NCBI GenBank assembly: GCA_022843605.1
Contig: JALHNI010000014.1
Span: 1,948 to 65,947 of the forward strand
DNA length: 64,000 bases
From: Bryobacter sp.
GTDB taxonomy: Bacteria > Acidobacteriota > Terriglobia > Bryobacterales > Bryobacteraceae
Direction of reading: 5' to 3'
This document shows positions 17,679 through 25,845 of the stretch, one piece after another. Within the stretch, counting starts at the first letter, position 1. The number at the start of each line of letters is the position of its first letter. The translations under genes were made by a program, and so were the position numbers. The notes under the pieces are model-generated. The model worked only from the letters and a program-made list of their open reading frames with translations. It had not been told where the DNA came from and searched no databases.

Positions 17679-19608
17679 GGACGGATCCTCCTGGATTCTC
17701 TCGAGACAACATCAGCGACGAAATCAGTGCCTTAAACCGAAACTGCGATCGGCGGAAATCTTCGGTCATCTTGCGGATGACGGGCCGGTCAGCCGCGGTT
17801 TCCACGCGGCCGAGCGTGTAGCGGAAGTACTGCTTCACAATGCACTCCTGGCACTGCGTGCTCTTCGCAAGCACAGCGCCAAGTTGCGCCGGAGCGGAAA
17901 AGTCAGAAGCGGCCACGCCAGCTACGAATCCGGTGGAGTCAATGTCGATCTCCCAGGCCTTCTTCGTTACTTCCTTGTCCTCACGCTTACCGGCCGGCGA
18001 AGCGAAGAAGAACTTCTCCCGCCTCGCACCCACCGCGTCGAACTTCTCAAACCCGAAGCCGATGGGATCGATCAGGCTGTGGCACGAGGCGCACCCCGGA
18101 TTCGTCACATGCTCCGAGAGGCGAACGCGATTCGTCTGCGGCTTGTTCGCCGAAAAGGGGGGCAAATTGGTATTCACGCCCGCAGGCGGATCCGGCACAT
18201 GCTGGCACAAGAACTGTTCGCGCACGAAGAGGCCACGCGCCGTGGGCGACGATTCATCCGGCTTGGCGGTACTCGCCAAAAACAATGCTTGGCCGAGAAT
18301 ACCGGCCCGTTCGGACCCTGCCGGAAAGTCCACTCGCCCAAACTCCTGCGCCGGCGCCGGCACCTGGTAGATCGCCGCCAAGTCGCCGTTCACGAAGCCG
18401 TACGGTGCCGTGAACAGTTCCATGAAGTTCTTGTCCTTCCACACCAGATCATTCACGAACAGCCGTGCCTCTTCGGCCATCGCCACGGCCGTCTCGCGCG
18501 TGAACTGCGGATACTTTCGGCGGTCCTTACTGGCCGTCAGAATGCGGTCGAAGCGCAGCCACTGACTGATGAACTCGTTGAGGGCTTGTTGCGCCCGCGG
18601 ATGGTCCAGCATCCGTCGCACCTGCAGTTCCACGCCCTTTGCCGTCGAAAGTTCGCCTTTTGCCGCCGCGGCGAACAACTGCGCGTCCGGCATCGTATCC
18701 CACAGCGAATAGGAAAGCCGGCTGGCCGTCGCATAGGGTTTCCACTTCGGGTCCGACGTGTCTTCCAGGCGGAACAGGAAATTCGACGATTGCAGCATCG
18801 CCTCTAGCACCAGTTGCGCGCCCTTCACAAACTCCTTCTCCGTGACAAAGAGCGCCTCGTAGCGCTTCTGCTCGCCGGCATCGAGCGGGCGACGGAACGC
18901 CTTCAAGCCGAAGTCGCGGACAAACTTGGATCGGCAGGCGGGCGATGGCGGACAACCGATCAAGCCCCGGGTGTCGCCGCCGCGCATTGCGCTCTGCGCC
19001 ATCTTCTCGGCCGCTTGGCTATAGGCCTCAATCAGCAATGGCGACAGGCTCTGCGCCTGGATCTGGTTGCGGAAGCCGTTGACGAAATCTTCCTGCGGAA
19101 AACGCGTTGCGGGACGCGATGAATCGCCCAGCAGGTCGCGTACGGTCTGGTTGTATTGGCTGTGCGTCAGGCGGCGCAACTCCGCCTGCGGAGCCTTCTT
19201 CCCGTCGCCTTCGTCCTCTTCACGAAAACGCAGCGCCGCCGCTAACTCGTCGCCCGAAAGCTTGGCCAGCGCGTTCACCCACGCCCGCAACGTGGCGTCC
19301 TCAGGACTTCCGGGCTTGATGCGTTCGCCACCCACATGCGCCACCCGCTTGGTGGGTTTCTCGAGCAGCAGCGACTTCGCCGGATCCAGGCGATCCACCA
19401 GCGTCACCAGCGATCGCCCAAACGCTTCCACCCGCGCCGGACTCGTCTCGCCCTCCGGGAACAACAACCGCGTCCCCGCCGCCACGCCATCCGAGTTATG
19501 GCAGGCTTTGCAGCCGGACTTCTCGAAGACCGCATAGGCCCCCGAGCCAAACGTCTGCGCCCCGGCTAAGGGCACCATCAGCGCGGCGATGATCGAAAGT
19601 CTGAGCAA
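17659..19608 (-). CDS. DUF1592/DUF1588/DUF1585 exported cytochrome c-like protein
   Basis: 649 residues with signal peptide [21 protein letters not shown]-terminal haem motif CKACH near residue 34, DUF1587-like [20 protein letters not shown]1595/1592 ([33 protein letters not shown]), DUF1588 ([18 protein letters not shown]), then CASCH ([19 protein letters not shown]) and DUF1585 ([18 protein letters not shown]). A third Cys pair, CQEC, precedes DUF1585. It lacks the long middle beta domain of its paralogue at 1050-3257 and is shorter by 86 residues. First gene of an operon running to about 12428. Expected in the periplasm with covalent haem. Confidence 0.92.
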   Translation of the reverse strand: MLRLSIIAALMVPLAGAQTFGSGAYAVFEKSGCKACHNSDGVAAGTRLLFPEGETSPARVEAFGRSLVTLVDRLDPAKSLLLEKPTKRVAHVGGERIKPGSPEDATLRAWVNALAKLSGDELAAALRFREEDEGDGKKAPQAELRRLTHSQYNQTVRDLLGDSSRPATRFPQEDFVNGFRNQIQAQSLSPLLIEAYSQAAEKMAQSAMRGGDTRGLIGCPPSPACRSKFVRDFGLKAFRRPLDAGEQKRYEALFVTEKEFVKGAQLVLEAMLQSSNFLFRLEDTSDPKWKPYATASRLSYSLWDTMPDAQLFAAAAKGELSTAKGVELQVRRMLDHPRAQQALNEFISQWLRFDRILTASKDRRKYPQFTRETAVAMAEEARLFVNDLVWKDKNFMELFTAPYGFVNGDLAAIYQVPAPAQEFGRVDFPAGSERAGILGQALFLASTAKPDESSPTARGLFVREQFLCQHVPDPPAGVNTNLPPFSANKPQTNRVRLSEHVTNPGCASCHSLIDPIGFGFEKFDAVGARREKFFFASPAGKREDKEVTKKAWEIDIDSTGFVAGVAASDFSAPAQLGAVLAKSTQCQECIVKQYFRYTLGRVETAADRPVIRKMTEDFRRSQFRFKALISSLMLSRENPGGSVHVASHH

Positions 19609-19709
19609 ACACGTCTCCTGCGGCGGTAAAGACGAGTATATCGCGGCCGGCCGAGGGCCAATCGACCGATGCGTCGCAAACCGAAGGAGTTACTCAGACC
19701 CACCGTGTC

Positions 19710-20447
19710 TCAGCAGCAGGGCATAATGGCCAAGCCATGATCCAATGCCACTTTCACGGTCGCTTCGCCTGAATCCGTCCTGGGCACCCAAAACAATAGG
19801 CTGTCATTGTCAAATCCAAGCAGGACGATTGCCCTGAGTCCCAGCAGTCGAGACGCCACCCACTCCGAGGCGCCCATCACCACCTCGCCGGCCACCCGCA
19901 CCGTATCTGCCTCATCGACCGCCGTCACCACAGCCAAGCTCGGTGGATGGGGTACGGTGCCGTAGGCCAAAGTCATTTCCAGGCTCTCCAGCGAAGTCTC
20001 GGCCTGAGTCACGATCTCTGACCAGCCCTCGTAGTTCGAACCAGCAATGTTCGGTTGGATTGGCAACAGCGTAACTCGCTCATCGCGACCCGTTCGCATC
20101 GCCAGACCCGCCACGCAGGAATGATAAGCGTGACAGGTAAAGATTCGCCGTTTCTCACCCGAACCTACCAAGTCACAGAGAAACGCCTCCTCCCTGGCAG
20201 CACAAGCGCCAATCATCGCGTCGGACAAGCCAAAGTATCGGGGTGACCCGTTGAAGGCTTTGGGATCGCTAGTCGCCGCGACGGTCGCCAAGGTGTCGAT
20301 CGGCAGCGGCGAGAGCAGAAATCCCGGATTGAGGAGCACGGGGACCAGTTGAGCCCGGAGTCCATTCGACGGACCGTAGCGCCCAACCTCGCCAATGAAG
20401 AACTGACGCGCCACGCGACAGATTTTCGATTGCTTCATCATCTCCAT
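19710..20447 (-). CDS. Unrecognised protein divergent from MarR regulator
   Basis: 245 residues from ATG 20447, chosen because upstream sequence holds the MarR promoter and operators; the frame itself is open to 20606. I recognise no family. The protein starts MEMMKQSKICRVARQFFIGE, has a Cys/His-rich middle (MIGACAAREEAFLCDLVG, FTCHAYHSCVAGLAMR) and alternating beta-like hydrophobic segments to the C-terminus (VLLGFDNDSLLFWVP). There is no signal peptide or membrane helix. Divergent placement 91 bases from the MarR start codon makes it a likely regulatory target or partner of that regulator. Confidence 0.65.
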   Translation of the reverse strand: MEMMKQSKICRVARQFFIGEVGRYGPSNGLRAQLVPVLLNPGFLLSPLPIDTLATVAATSDPKAFNGSPRYFGLSDAMIGACAAREEAFLCDLVGSGEKRRIFTCHAYHSCVAGLAMRTGRDERVTLLPIQPNIAGSNYEGWSEIVTQAETSLESLEMTLAYGTVPHPPSLAVVTAVDEADTVRVAGEVVMGASEWVASRLLGLRAIVLLGFDNDSLLFWVPRTDSGEATVKVALDHGLAIMPCC

Positions 20448-20491
20448 GGAACCACGAGGTCTCCCGGCTTCGACGAACCTGTGCCTTCGCC

Positions 20492-20520
20492 TTGACACAG
20501 GTTTCCGTGGAAAGTATTCT
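20492..20520 (+). promoter_or_regulatory. Predicted sigma70-type promoter of marR
   Basis: A consensus -35 TTGACA (20492-20497), a 17-base spacer and a -10 TATTCT (20515-20520) lie 18 bases upstream of the MarR start codon. Both hexamers are on the plus strand. The first operator palindrome fills most of the spacer. This is the closest match to a housekeeping promoter seen in the window. Confidence 0.7.
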
Positions 20521-20534
20521 TGTTTCCAGGGAAA
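20502..20534. promoter_or_regulatory. Twin MarR operator palindromes TTTCCnnGGAAA
   Basis: Two identical-pattern palindromes, TTTCC GT GGAAA at 20502-20513 and TTTCC AG GGAAA at 20523-20534, are 21 bases apart centre to centre, i.e. two helical turns, so they face the same side of DNA. The first sits between -35 and -10, the second between the -10 and the start codon and covers the ribosome-binding site. The arrangement predicts autorepression by the MarR protein encoded immediately downstream. Confidence 0.68.
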
Positions 20535-20538
20535 CCAT

Positions 20539-21000
20539 ATGCCACCTCCCCTTCGCAAATCCGGCCTCGAAGTCCACCTTGGGTACTGGCTTCGGCGTGT
20601 CTCCAATCACGTCTCCGGCGCCTTCGCCCAGGCCCTGCAGCAGCGGCAGGTATCAGTTGCCGAGTGGGTGGCTCTGCGACTCATCCACGAAAGCGAGAAG
20701 CTTACTCCGGGGCAACTTGCCGCCGCAATGAGCATGACCCGCGGCGCGATCTCCAAGGTGCTGGACAAGCTGGAGGCCAAGGCGTGGATCGCCCGGGCGA
20801 CGAATCCAGAAGACAGCCGTGTGCAGTGGCTCTCACTCACGCGATCCGGCACCCGGCAAATTCCCGAACTCTCCCGCATTGCCGACCGCAATGACGAGCA
20901 TTTCTTCAACTGCCTCGACGCGAAGGAGCAGGCGACCCTCCGTCGCCTCCTCCAGAAGCTAACCGAATTTCATCGATTCCAGGACACCCCTGTCGACTGA
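20539..21000 (+). CDS. MarR family transcriptional regulator
   Basis: 153 residues from ATG 20539 (GGGA ribosome-binding site inside the second operator). A winged helix-turn-helix of the MarR type: dimerisation helix YWLRRVSNHVSGAFAQALQ, then recognition region KLTPGQLAAAMSMTRGAISK, VLDKLEAKAWIARAT and the wing NPEDSRVQWLSLTRSG. Length and layout are normal for the family. It binds as a dimer and usually represses its own operon; the two phased palindromes across its promoter fit that. DUF1398 gene follows after 20 bases and is probably cotranscribed. The ligand cannot be told. Confidence 0.9.
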   Translation: MPPPLRKSGLEVHLGYWLRRVSNHVSGAFAQALQQRQVSVAEWVALRLIHESEKLTPGQLAAAMSMTRGAISKVLDKLEAKAWIARATNPEDSRVQWLSLTRSGTRQIPELSRIADRNDEHFFNCLDAKEQATLRRLLQKLTEFHRFQDTPVD

Positions 21001-21020
21001 CCGAACCCGTTAGGAGCAAT

Positions 21021-21437
21021 ATGAGCCAAGCCATTGAGAATCTGCAAGACGCCCAACAACGGGCACTCGCCGGACGCCCCAAGGTGGGCGGATTTCCCTA
21101 TCTCGCCGAGACCCTGCGCCGCGCCGGTGTCACGAGCATCGTTTGGACACTACCGTCGTGCCAAACCCTGTATCTCACGCAGAGCGGCCCAGTGGTCAGT
21201 CAGGCGGCACCACTGGTGTCGGGGCTGGCCGACGTGCCTCCGTTCAATCAGGAAGCGCTCGTCGTGGCCCTGCGCACGGACCAAGCCGGCCAGAGTACCT
21301 TCATGGACTTTCTGCAGGCATCCTGGCAAGCGGGCGTGGTGGGTTACGACGTCGACTTGCTGGACCGCAAGGTAACTTACTACGGCTGCAATGGCGAGGA
21401 ATACAGGGAAGACTACCCAGCTTACTCCGGCGATTGA
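21021..21437 (+). CDS. DUF1398 family protein
   Basis: 138 residues, complete, preceded by AGGAG four bases before the ATG. Typical DUF1398 (E. coli YbcV-like) sequence: FPYLAETLRRAGVTSIVWTL, a middle STFMDFLQASWQAGVVGYDV, and the signature KVTYYGCNGEEYREDYP near the C-terminus. It is a small cytoplasmic protein with no known activity. Cotranscription with a MarR regulator suggests a stress- or ligand-induced role. Confidence 0.88.
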   Translation: MSQAIENLQDAQQRALAGRPKVGGFPYLAETLRRAGVTSIVWTLPSCQTLYLTQSGPVVSQAAPLVSGLADVPPFNQEALVVALRTDQAGQSTFMDFLQASWQAGVVGYDVDLLDRKVTYYGCNGEEYREDYPAYSGD

Positions 21438-21470
21438 TGACGACCGCCCCAGCCCGGGCACGGCACTCGC

Positions 21471-22127
21471 TTAGCCCACATAGACGTTGTACCGGGCTTG
21501 GCCCGGATTCGACACCTTCTCCGCTCTGCGCTCAAAGTACCGGCGGAAGATATCGTCACAGATCGGGTTATAAACGACAATGACCCGCCTGCCCTCCGGC
21601 GTCACCGACTTAACGTTCTTCATCGCCTGATCCAGCACTAACCCTTCGAAGGGATTAAAGAGATAGATCACGCGGTCCTTGGGACTGGGGAAGAACTCGG
21701 TGGCATCGCCCAGGATTACTTCGGTCTTCTCCGTTAGGCCCAACTTCTTCAGATTGCTTACCGCGATGGCATGCAGCCGCTCGGTGTACTCAATTCCCCG
21801 CGAGAGCACAAACCCATGACCGGCCGCGCCAATCAGCACTTTACCCTTGCCGCAGCCGTAGTCGAGAAAGTGGCAATTCCGGATATCCTCACCGAGAATC
21901 GCACGCGCTTCACTGATTGCTAAGTCGATCAAACCGAAGGTGGAAGGGAAATAGCGATTCTGCACCGCGTGACGGTCGCCGGTGAAGAGTTCGTCCTTGC
22001 TGACGGCGGAGTAAGTATCGACACCGTGTAAGTGATCGAACAGAACATCAGATTTAACGAGAGTAAAGAGGCCGGAAACTCCATACTTATTGAGGAGAAT
22101 CCGGATGACATCCAGATTCTCACGAAT
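21471..22127 (-). CDS. Class I SAM-dependent methyltransferase, start codon unclear
   Basis: From GTG 21965 the frame encodes 164 residues with SAM motif I (CHFLDYGCGKGKVLIGAAGH), an acidic GIEYTERLHAIA and motif IV-like YLFNPFEG. Coding sense clearly continues upstream in the same frame: LFDHLHGVDTYSAVSKDEL precedes NRYFPSTFGLIDLA, and this VDT block is what the family normally has before the SAM domain. Yet no ATG, GTG or TTG occurs in frame between 21965 and the aldolase stop at 22145. I set the start provisionally at ATT 22127, nine bases after a GAGG; CTG 22136 is the other option. The gene may also be 5'-truncated. Substrate unknown. It follows the aldolase gene on the same strand. Confidence 0.72.
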   Translation of the reverse strand: MRENLDVIRILLNKYGVSGLFTLVKSDVLFDHLHGVDTYSAVSKDELFTGDRHAVQNRYFPSTFGLIDLAISEARAILGEDIRNCHFLDYGCGKGKVLIGAAGHGFVLSRGIEYTERLHAIAVSNLKKLGLTEKTEVILGDATEFFPSPKDRVIYLFNPFEGLVLDQAMKNVKSVTPEGRRVIVVYNPICDDIFRRYFERRAEKVSNPGQARYNVYVG

Positions 22128-22144
22128 CCGATTCAGCCTCGCAG

Positions 22145-22921
22145 CTAGCCGACCCGTTTGCGCAGATCCGTCACCGCGTTGATCAGCGCCTGCCGGTAGA
22201 CAAACGAGTCCGCCCCCCAGGAGATCACGTCAAAACCCAGCCCGAGCCACTGCTCGCACTGCTCCATGTTGCCAGGCTGAATGCCGAGGCGGCAGCCGTG
22301 CTTCTTACCGGCGTCGATAACGGTCTTCAGGGCGGCCAGAAAGTCCGGATGCTGGAACTGGGCGGGAATACCCATCGTCTGCGAGAGATCGAAGTGGCCC
22401 ACCCAAAGTAAGTCGACACCCGGCGTCGCCGCGATCGCTTCGGCATTCTTCACCCCGAGGGGCGACTCAATCTGGCAAATGATGACTGTGCTCTCGTTGC
22501 TCTCCTTGAAGTACTCCACCGCCGGCAGCGGTTGAAAGTCGGTATGCGCCGTGCCGATGCCCACTCCCCGATTGCCCAGTGGCGCGTACTTCACCGCATC
22601 GACAATCATCTTCGCCTGTTCCGGCGTTTCGACGTTGGCAATCATTACGCCGAGCGCGCCGGCATCCATCACTCGAGCTAGAAAGTGATACTGGGCCTGC
22701 GGCACGCGCACCATAGGCGCGAAGGAGCAGGCCTTCGAATAGGCGATCAGATCGAAGATGCGTTCGATGCCGAAGCCGGAGTGCTCCATGTCGTAGATGA
22801 CGAAGTCGAGATCGGCCGACTCCAGAATCTTGGCCATGCCACGCGTGCCGAACTCCCACACCATATGGCCCACGGGCATGCGGCCGGCGGCCAACGCCTC
22901 ACGAAAACGATTCGGTTTCAT
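22145..22921 (-). CDS. HpcH/HpaI family class II aldolase
   Basis: 258 residues, full length for the 2-keto-3-deoxy-sugar-acid aldolase family (GarL, RhmA, HpaI). Markers: FVIYDMEHSGFGIERIFDLI with the catalytic His, MVRVPQAQYHFLARVMDAGA, APLGNRGVGIGTAHTDFQPL, and metal ligands Glu in ICQIESPLGVKNAEAI and Asp in VGHFDLSQTMGIP. It cleaves 2-keto-3-deoxy acids to pyruvate (or related) plus an aldehyde, using a divalent metal. Its start overlaps the dehydrogenase stop by four bases. In this position it probably acts on a product of the adjacent acid-sugar pathway; exact substrate not inferable. Confidence 0.9.
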   Translation of the reverse strand: MKPNRFREALAAGRMPVGHMVWEFGTRGMAKILESADLDFVIYDMEHSGFGIERIFDLIAYSKACSFAPMVRVPQAQYHFLARVMDAGALGVMIANVETPEQAKMIVDAVKYAPLGNRGVGIGTAHTDFQPLPAVEYFKESNESTVIICQIESPLGVKNAEAIAATPGVDLLWVGHFDLSQTMGIPAQFQHPDFLAALKTVIDAGKKHGCRLGIQPGNMEQCEQWLGLGFDVISWGADSFVYRQALINAVTDLRKRVG

Positions 22922-23961
22922 ACTTTCCTCCGGTAACGGTCAAGCTTCTGTAGGAAGCCAGGGCGCTTCAGCACATCTTTGTTGACGATTGAAGCCGGCA
23001 CTTCGCCGCGGGCTATCGTCAGGATGTTGTCACACGCCTCTAGGCTATTGTCGCGCGCAAGTTCCTCGGTCCAGGCGAGGCCATGCGGCGCAAGAATCAC
23101 GTTGTCGAGTTGACGGAGCGGGTCGTCCATCGGCAGGGGCTCCTGTTCGAAGACATCGAGCCCAGCGCCGGCGATCCAGCCTTCCTGCAGGGCCTTGATG
23201 AGGGCCGCCTGCTGCACGATCGGCCCGCGCGCGGTGTTGATGAAGAAAGCGGTGGGCTTCATGCGGCGCAACAAACCGGCGTCTACGAGGCCACGCGTGG
23301 AGGAACCCAGCGGGGTGTTGATGGTGAGATAGTCGCTCTGCGCGAACAACTCCTCCATGGTCACCAGTTCCACACCCAACGATGCGGCCACATCCGGCGA
23401 GACGTAGGGATCATGGGCGATGAAGCGACCGAAGCCAATGGACTTGGCTAAGCGAAACAACTCCTGCGCGATGTTGCCGCAGCCCAAGGAGCCCAGCACC
23501 CTGCCTTGCGGGCTCCGTCCGAGGCGCGGCAGATCTCCGCGCCACTTCCCTGCCCGGACGAGACGGTCCTGTCCGACGACATTGGCGGAGAGCGCAAAGA
23601 TCAACGCCAGGATGGCTTCGGAAACGGGCCGCCGCACGGCGCCCGGAGTGATGGCGAGGGCAATGTCGTTTTCAGTGAGCGCGTCGACATCGACCATGTC
23701 GTAACCGACGCCCCAGCGGGCTACGACGGCGGTCCGCTGCACGCCGGCAACGCTTTCGCGGGTAAAGTTGATGGCCAGCGCCAGCACGGCATCGAATTGA
23801 TCAAGGTGAGCGGCGGTGACGAAGTTACTGGGCTGGGGGGGCATCGGGTGAACGCTGAGCCAAGCCAGGTTCCCCAACTTACTCTCCACCGGCGCCTCAA
23901 ACTTGCCCTTCACTTCCAGATAAAAGTCGGGCGTGACGCCGACGCGAAAAGTTGAGTCCAT
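22918..23961 (-). CDS. D-2-hydroxyacid dehydrogenase (SerA-like)
   Basis: 347 residues. NAD-binding Rossmann motif LGSLGCGNIAQELFRLAKSI, acidic residue in FIAHDPY, and the three catalytic positions of the family: Arg in FFINTARGPIVQQAALI, Glu in GLDVFEQEPLPMDDP and His in VILAPHGLAWTEE. It oxidises or reduces 2-hydroxyacids. Being translationally coupled to the aldolase and divergent, with only 16 bases between start codons, from the 3-oxo-tetronate kinase gene, it likely oxidises an aldonate or tetronate to the keto acid used next. In described tetronate pathways this step uses other dehydrogenase families as well, so specificity needs testing. Confidence 0.88.
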   Translation of the reverse strand: MDSTFRVGVTPDFYLEVKGKFEAPVESKLGNLAWLSVHPMPPQPSNFVTAAHLDQFDAVLALAINFTRESVAGVQRTAVVARWGVGYDMVDVDALTENDIALAITPGAVRRPVSEAILALIFALSANVVGQDRLVRAGKWRGDLPRLGRSPQGRVLGSLGCGNIAQELFRLAKSIGFGRFIAHDPYVSPDVAASLGVELVTMEELFAQSDYLTINTPLGSSTRGLVDAGLLRRMKPTAFFINTARGPIVQQAALIKALQEGWIAGAGLDVFEQEPLPMDDPLRQLDNVILAPHGLAWTEELARDNSLEACDNILTIARGEVPASIVNKDVLKRPGFLQKLDRYRRKV

Positions 23962-23979
23962 GTCCTTAGGGATTATAAT
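23952..23979 (+). promoter_or_regulatory. Candidate promoter of the tetronate kinase operon
   Basis: TTGAGT (23952-23957), 16 bases, then a perfect TATAAT (23974-23979). The -10 overlaps the ATG at 23978, so transcription from it would begin near 23986. Either the functional start is further in (TTG 23987) on a nearly leaderless message, or the match is accidental and the promoter lies inside the divergent dehydrogenase gene. Confidence 0.4.
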
Positions 23980-25219
23980 GCAAAGCTTGGAGAGGCCACG
24001 GAAACTACGGCTGGCGGCGGTCGCCGATGACTACACCGGCGCGTCCGATCTCGCGGGAATGTTGTACGCGGAGGGCGCGAAAACGCTGCAAACGTTCGGC
24101 ATCAGCCAGGCGCCGCTGCCGGCGGGGTACGACGCGATCGTGGTCAGCCTGAAGACTCGCAGTTGTCCCGCGGAAGCGGCCCAGCAGCAGACCCGCGAGG
24201 CGATGCGGCAGTTGGCCAAGCTGGATCCGAGGCAATGGCAGTTCAAGTACTGCTCGACGTTTGACTCTACGGACGCAGGCAATCTCGGGCCGGTGATCGA
24301 CACAATGCTGGACGAACTGCGTGGCAGTTTCACGGTGGCGGTGCCGGCTTTGCCAGTAAACGGCCGTAAACAATATCTGGGGCATTTGTTTGTGAACGGA
24401 CAGTTACTGGCGGAGTCGCCATTGCGTCATCATCCGTTGAATCCGATGACGGACAGCAATCTGGTGCGGCACCTGCAGCGGCAAACCAAACGCCGCGTGG
24501 GTTTGGTGCCGCTCGAAACGGTGCGGGCCGGAGAGACCGCGGTGCGCGAGGAGTTTGGCCGGCTGAACAGGGTTGGAACGCAGATCGCCCTGGTGGACGC
24601 GATCGACGATCATGATCTGGCCGTTATTGGCCGGGCCTGCCGGGGGCTGGGGCTGGTGACCGGGGGCAGCGGGATTGGGGCGGCTATCGGCCGAACGTGG
24701 GGCCGCCCAAAGCCCGCACCCTTTCGTGACCGGCCCCATACAGAGCGCACGACGCTGATCCTGTCGGGAAGCTGCTCGCCGCAAACGCTGAAACAAGTGG
24801 AGCGGCTGAAGAGCGCGGGATTCCCAATCCTTCAACTGGATCCGATGAAGCTGGAAAAGTTGCCGGCACTGCAGAAGAAAGCCCGGAAGCTGATCGCCGA
24901 CGGCGGAAGCGTGGCGATTGTTTCGTCGGCGGAACCGGACAAGCAAACGGCGGCGGCCGGCGAGCGCATCGAGGCGGCCTTTGCCAAACTGGCGGCGTCG
25001 GTACCGGCCGAGCAGGTGATCGCCGCGGGCGGCGAAACCTCTGGAGCGGTCGTGCAGGCGCTTGGCATTGAGGCGGTGGCGATCACGGGAGTGATCGACC
25101 CCGGCGTTCCGAGCCTGCAATCGCTCGGCGGCCGTCCGCTCCGGCTGGCCCTCAAGAGCGGCAACTTCGGCAGCGACGACTTCTTCCTCGCCGCTCTCGA
25201 ACATTTGGAGCGTACATGA
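23978..25219 (+). CDS. otnK: 3-oxo-tetronate 4-kinase family (OtnK, formerly DUF1537)
   Basis: 413 residues from ATG 23978, preceded by AGGG at a 6-base spacing; in-frame ATGs at 23960 and 23933 would overlap the divergent gene. The two-lobed four-carbon acid sugar kinase family is shown by N-terminal LAAVADDYTGASDLAGMLYA, KYCSTFDSTDAGNLGPVID, VPALPVNGRKQYLGHLFVNG, HHPLNPMTDSNLVRHLQRQT and C-terminal AAGGETSGAVVQALG with ATP-lobe glycines. The family phosphorylates 3-oxo-tetronate or tetronates. The adjacent OtnC-type decarboxylase, overlapped by four bases, strongly supports the 3-oxo-tetronate assignment, though the isomerase OtnI is absent here. Confidence 0.88.
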   Translation: MQSLERPRKLRLAAVADDYTGASDLAGMLYAEGAKTLQTFGISQAPLPAGYDAIVVSLKTRSCPAEAAQQQTREAMRQLAKLDPRQWQFKYCSTFDSTDAGNLGPVIDTMLDELRGSFTVAVPALPVNGRKQYLGHLFVNGQLLAESPLRHHPLNPMTDSNLVRHLQRQTKRRVGLVPLETVRAGETAVREEFGRLNRVGTQIALVDAIDDHDLAVIGRACRGLGLVTGGSGIGAAIGRTWGRPKPAPFRDRPHTERTTLILSGSCSPQTLKQVERLKSAGFPILQLDPMKLEKLPALQKKARKLIADGGSVAIVSSAEPDKQTAAAGERIEAAFAKLAASVPAEQVIAAGGETSGAVVQALGIEAVAITGVIDPGVPSLQSLGGRPLRLALKSGNFGSDDFFLAALEHLERT

Positions 25220-25845
25220 TTCCTGAACTGGCAAAGCTTTGTGATGTCGCTGAGAGCTTTCACGCTCGCGGCTATGCCTTTGGGTCAACCGGCAACCTTT
25301 CCGTGCGCCTGGGCGACGAAGTTTGGATTACGCCGACAGGACGTAGCTTTCGTGGACTTTCACCTGATGATTTCGCATGTCTGTCGCTGACGGGCGAAAT
25401 GCGAAACGACCGGCGGCCGTCTAAGGAATTCCCTTTTCACCTCGGCTGCTATCGTGCCGCCGGAGACCGGGCAAGCGCTTTGGTGCACTTACACTCCACT
25501 TACAGCGTGGCGCTATCCTGCCTGGCCGAACTGGACGCGCAGCGACCGCTCCCCATCATCACGCCCTATTACCTGATGCGGGTGGCACCGCTGGGAATCG
25601 TGCCGTATCTACGTCCGGGCTCGGCGGAGTTAGGCGCGGCGGTGGAAACGGCGGCGAAAGCGCACGATTGCCTGCTTCTGCTGAATCATGGGCTGATCTG
25701 CCTGGGCCGTACGATCGATGAGGCCGTGGACCGGGCCGAAGAGTTGGAGGAGACGGCCAAGTTGCATTTCTTGCTACGGGGAGAAAAGACCCGCCAGTTG
25801 ACGGAACCGGAACAGGCGGAGATCTGGAAGGTCTACCGGAGTTAG
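25216..25845 (+). CDS. otnC: Class II aldolase/adducin family, 3-oxo-tetronate-4-phosphate decarboxylase-like
   Basis: 209 residues. The fold is that of fuculose-phosphate aldolase: GYAFGSTGNLSVRLGDEVWI and TPTGRSFRGL bind phosphate, KEFPFHLGCYRA holds the catalytic acid, zinc ligands lie in ALVHLHSTYS and LLLLNHGLICLG. The KEFPFHL form and coupling to an OtnK-type kinase point to the OtnC decarboxylase, which turns 3-oxo-tetronate 4-phosphate into dihydroxyacetone phosphate and CO2. The stop codon overlaps that of nuoN on the other strand by four bases, leaving no room for a terminator. Confidence 0.87.
   Translation: MIPELAKLCDVAESFHARGYAFGSTGNLSVRLGDEVWITPTGRSFRGLSPDDFACLSLTGEMRNDRRPSKEFPFHLGCYRAAGDRASALVHLHSTYSVALSCLAELDAQRPLPIITPYYLMRVAPLGIVPYLRPGSAELGAAVETAAKAHDCLLLLNHGLICLGRTIDEAVDRAEELEETAKLHFLLRGEKTRQLTEPEQAEIWKVYRS

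Noticed and set aside
17551-18807. 418-codon plus-strand frame across the DUF1552/DUF1592 junction
   Set aside because: Antisense of two recognised families; no protein-like motifs.
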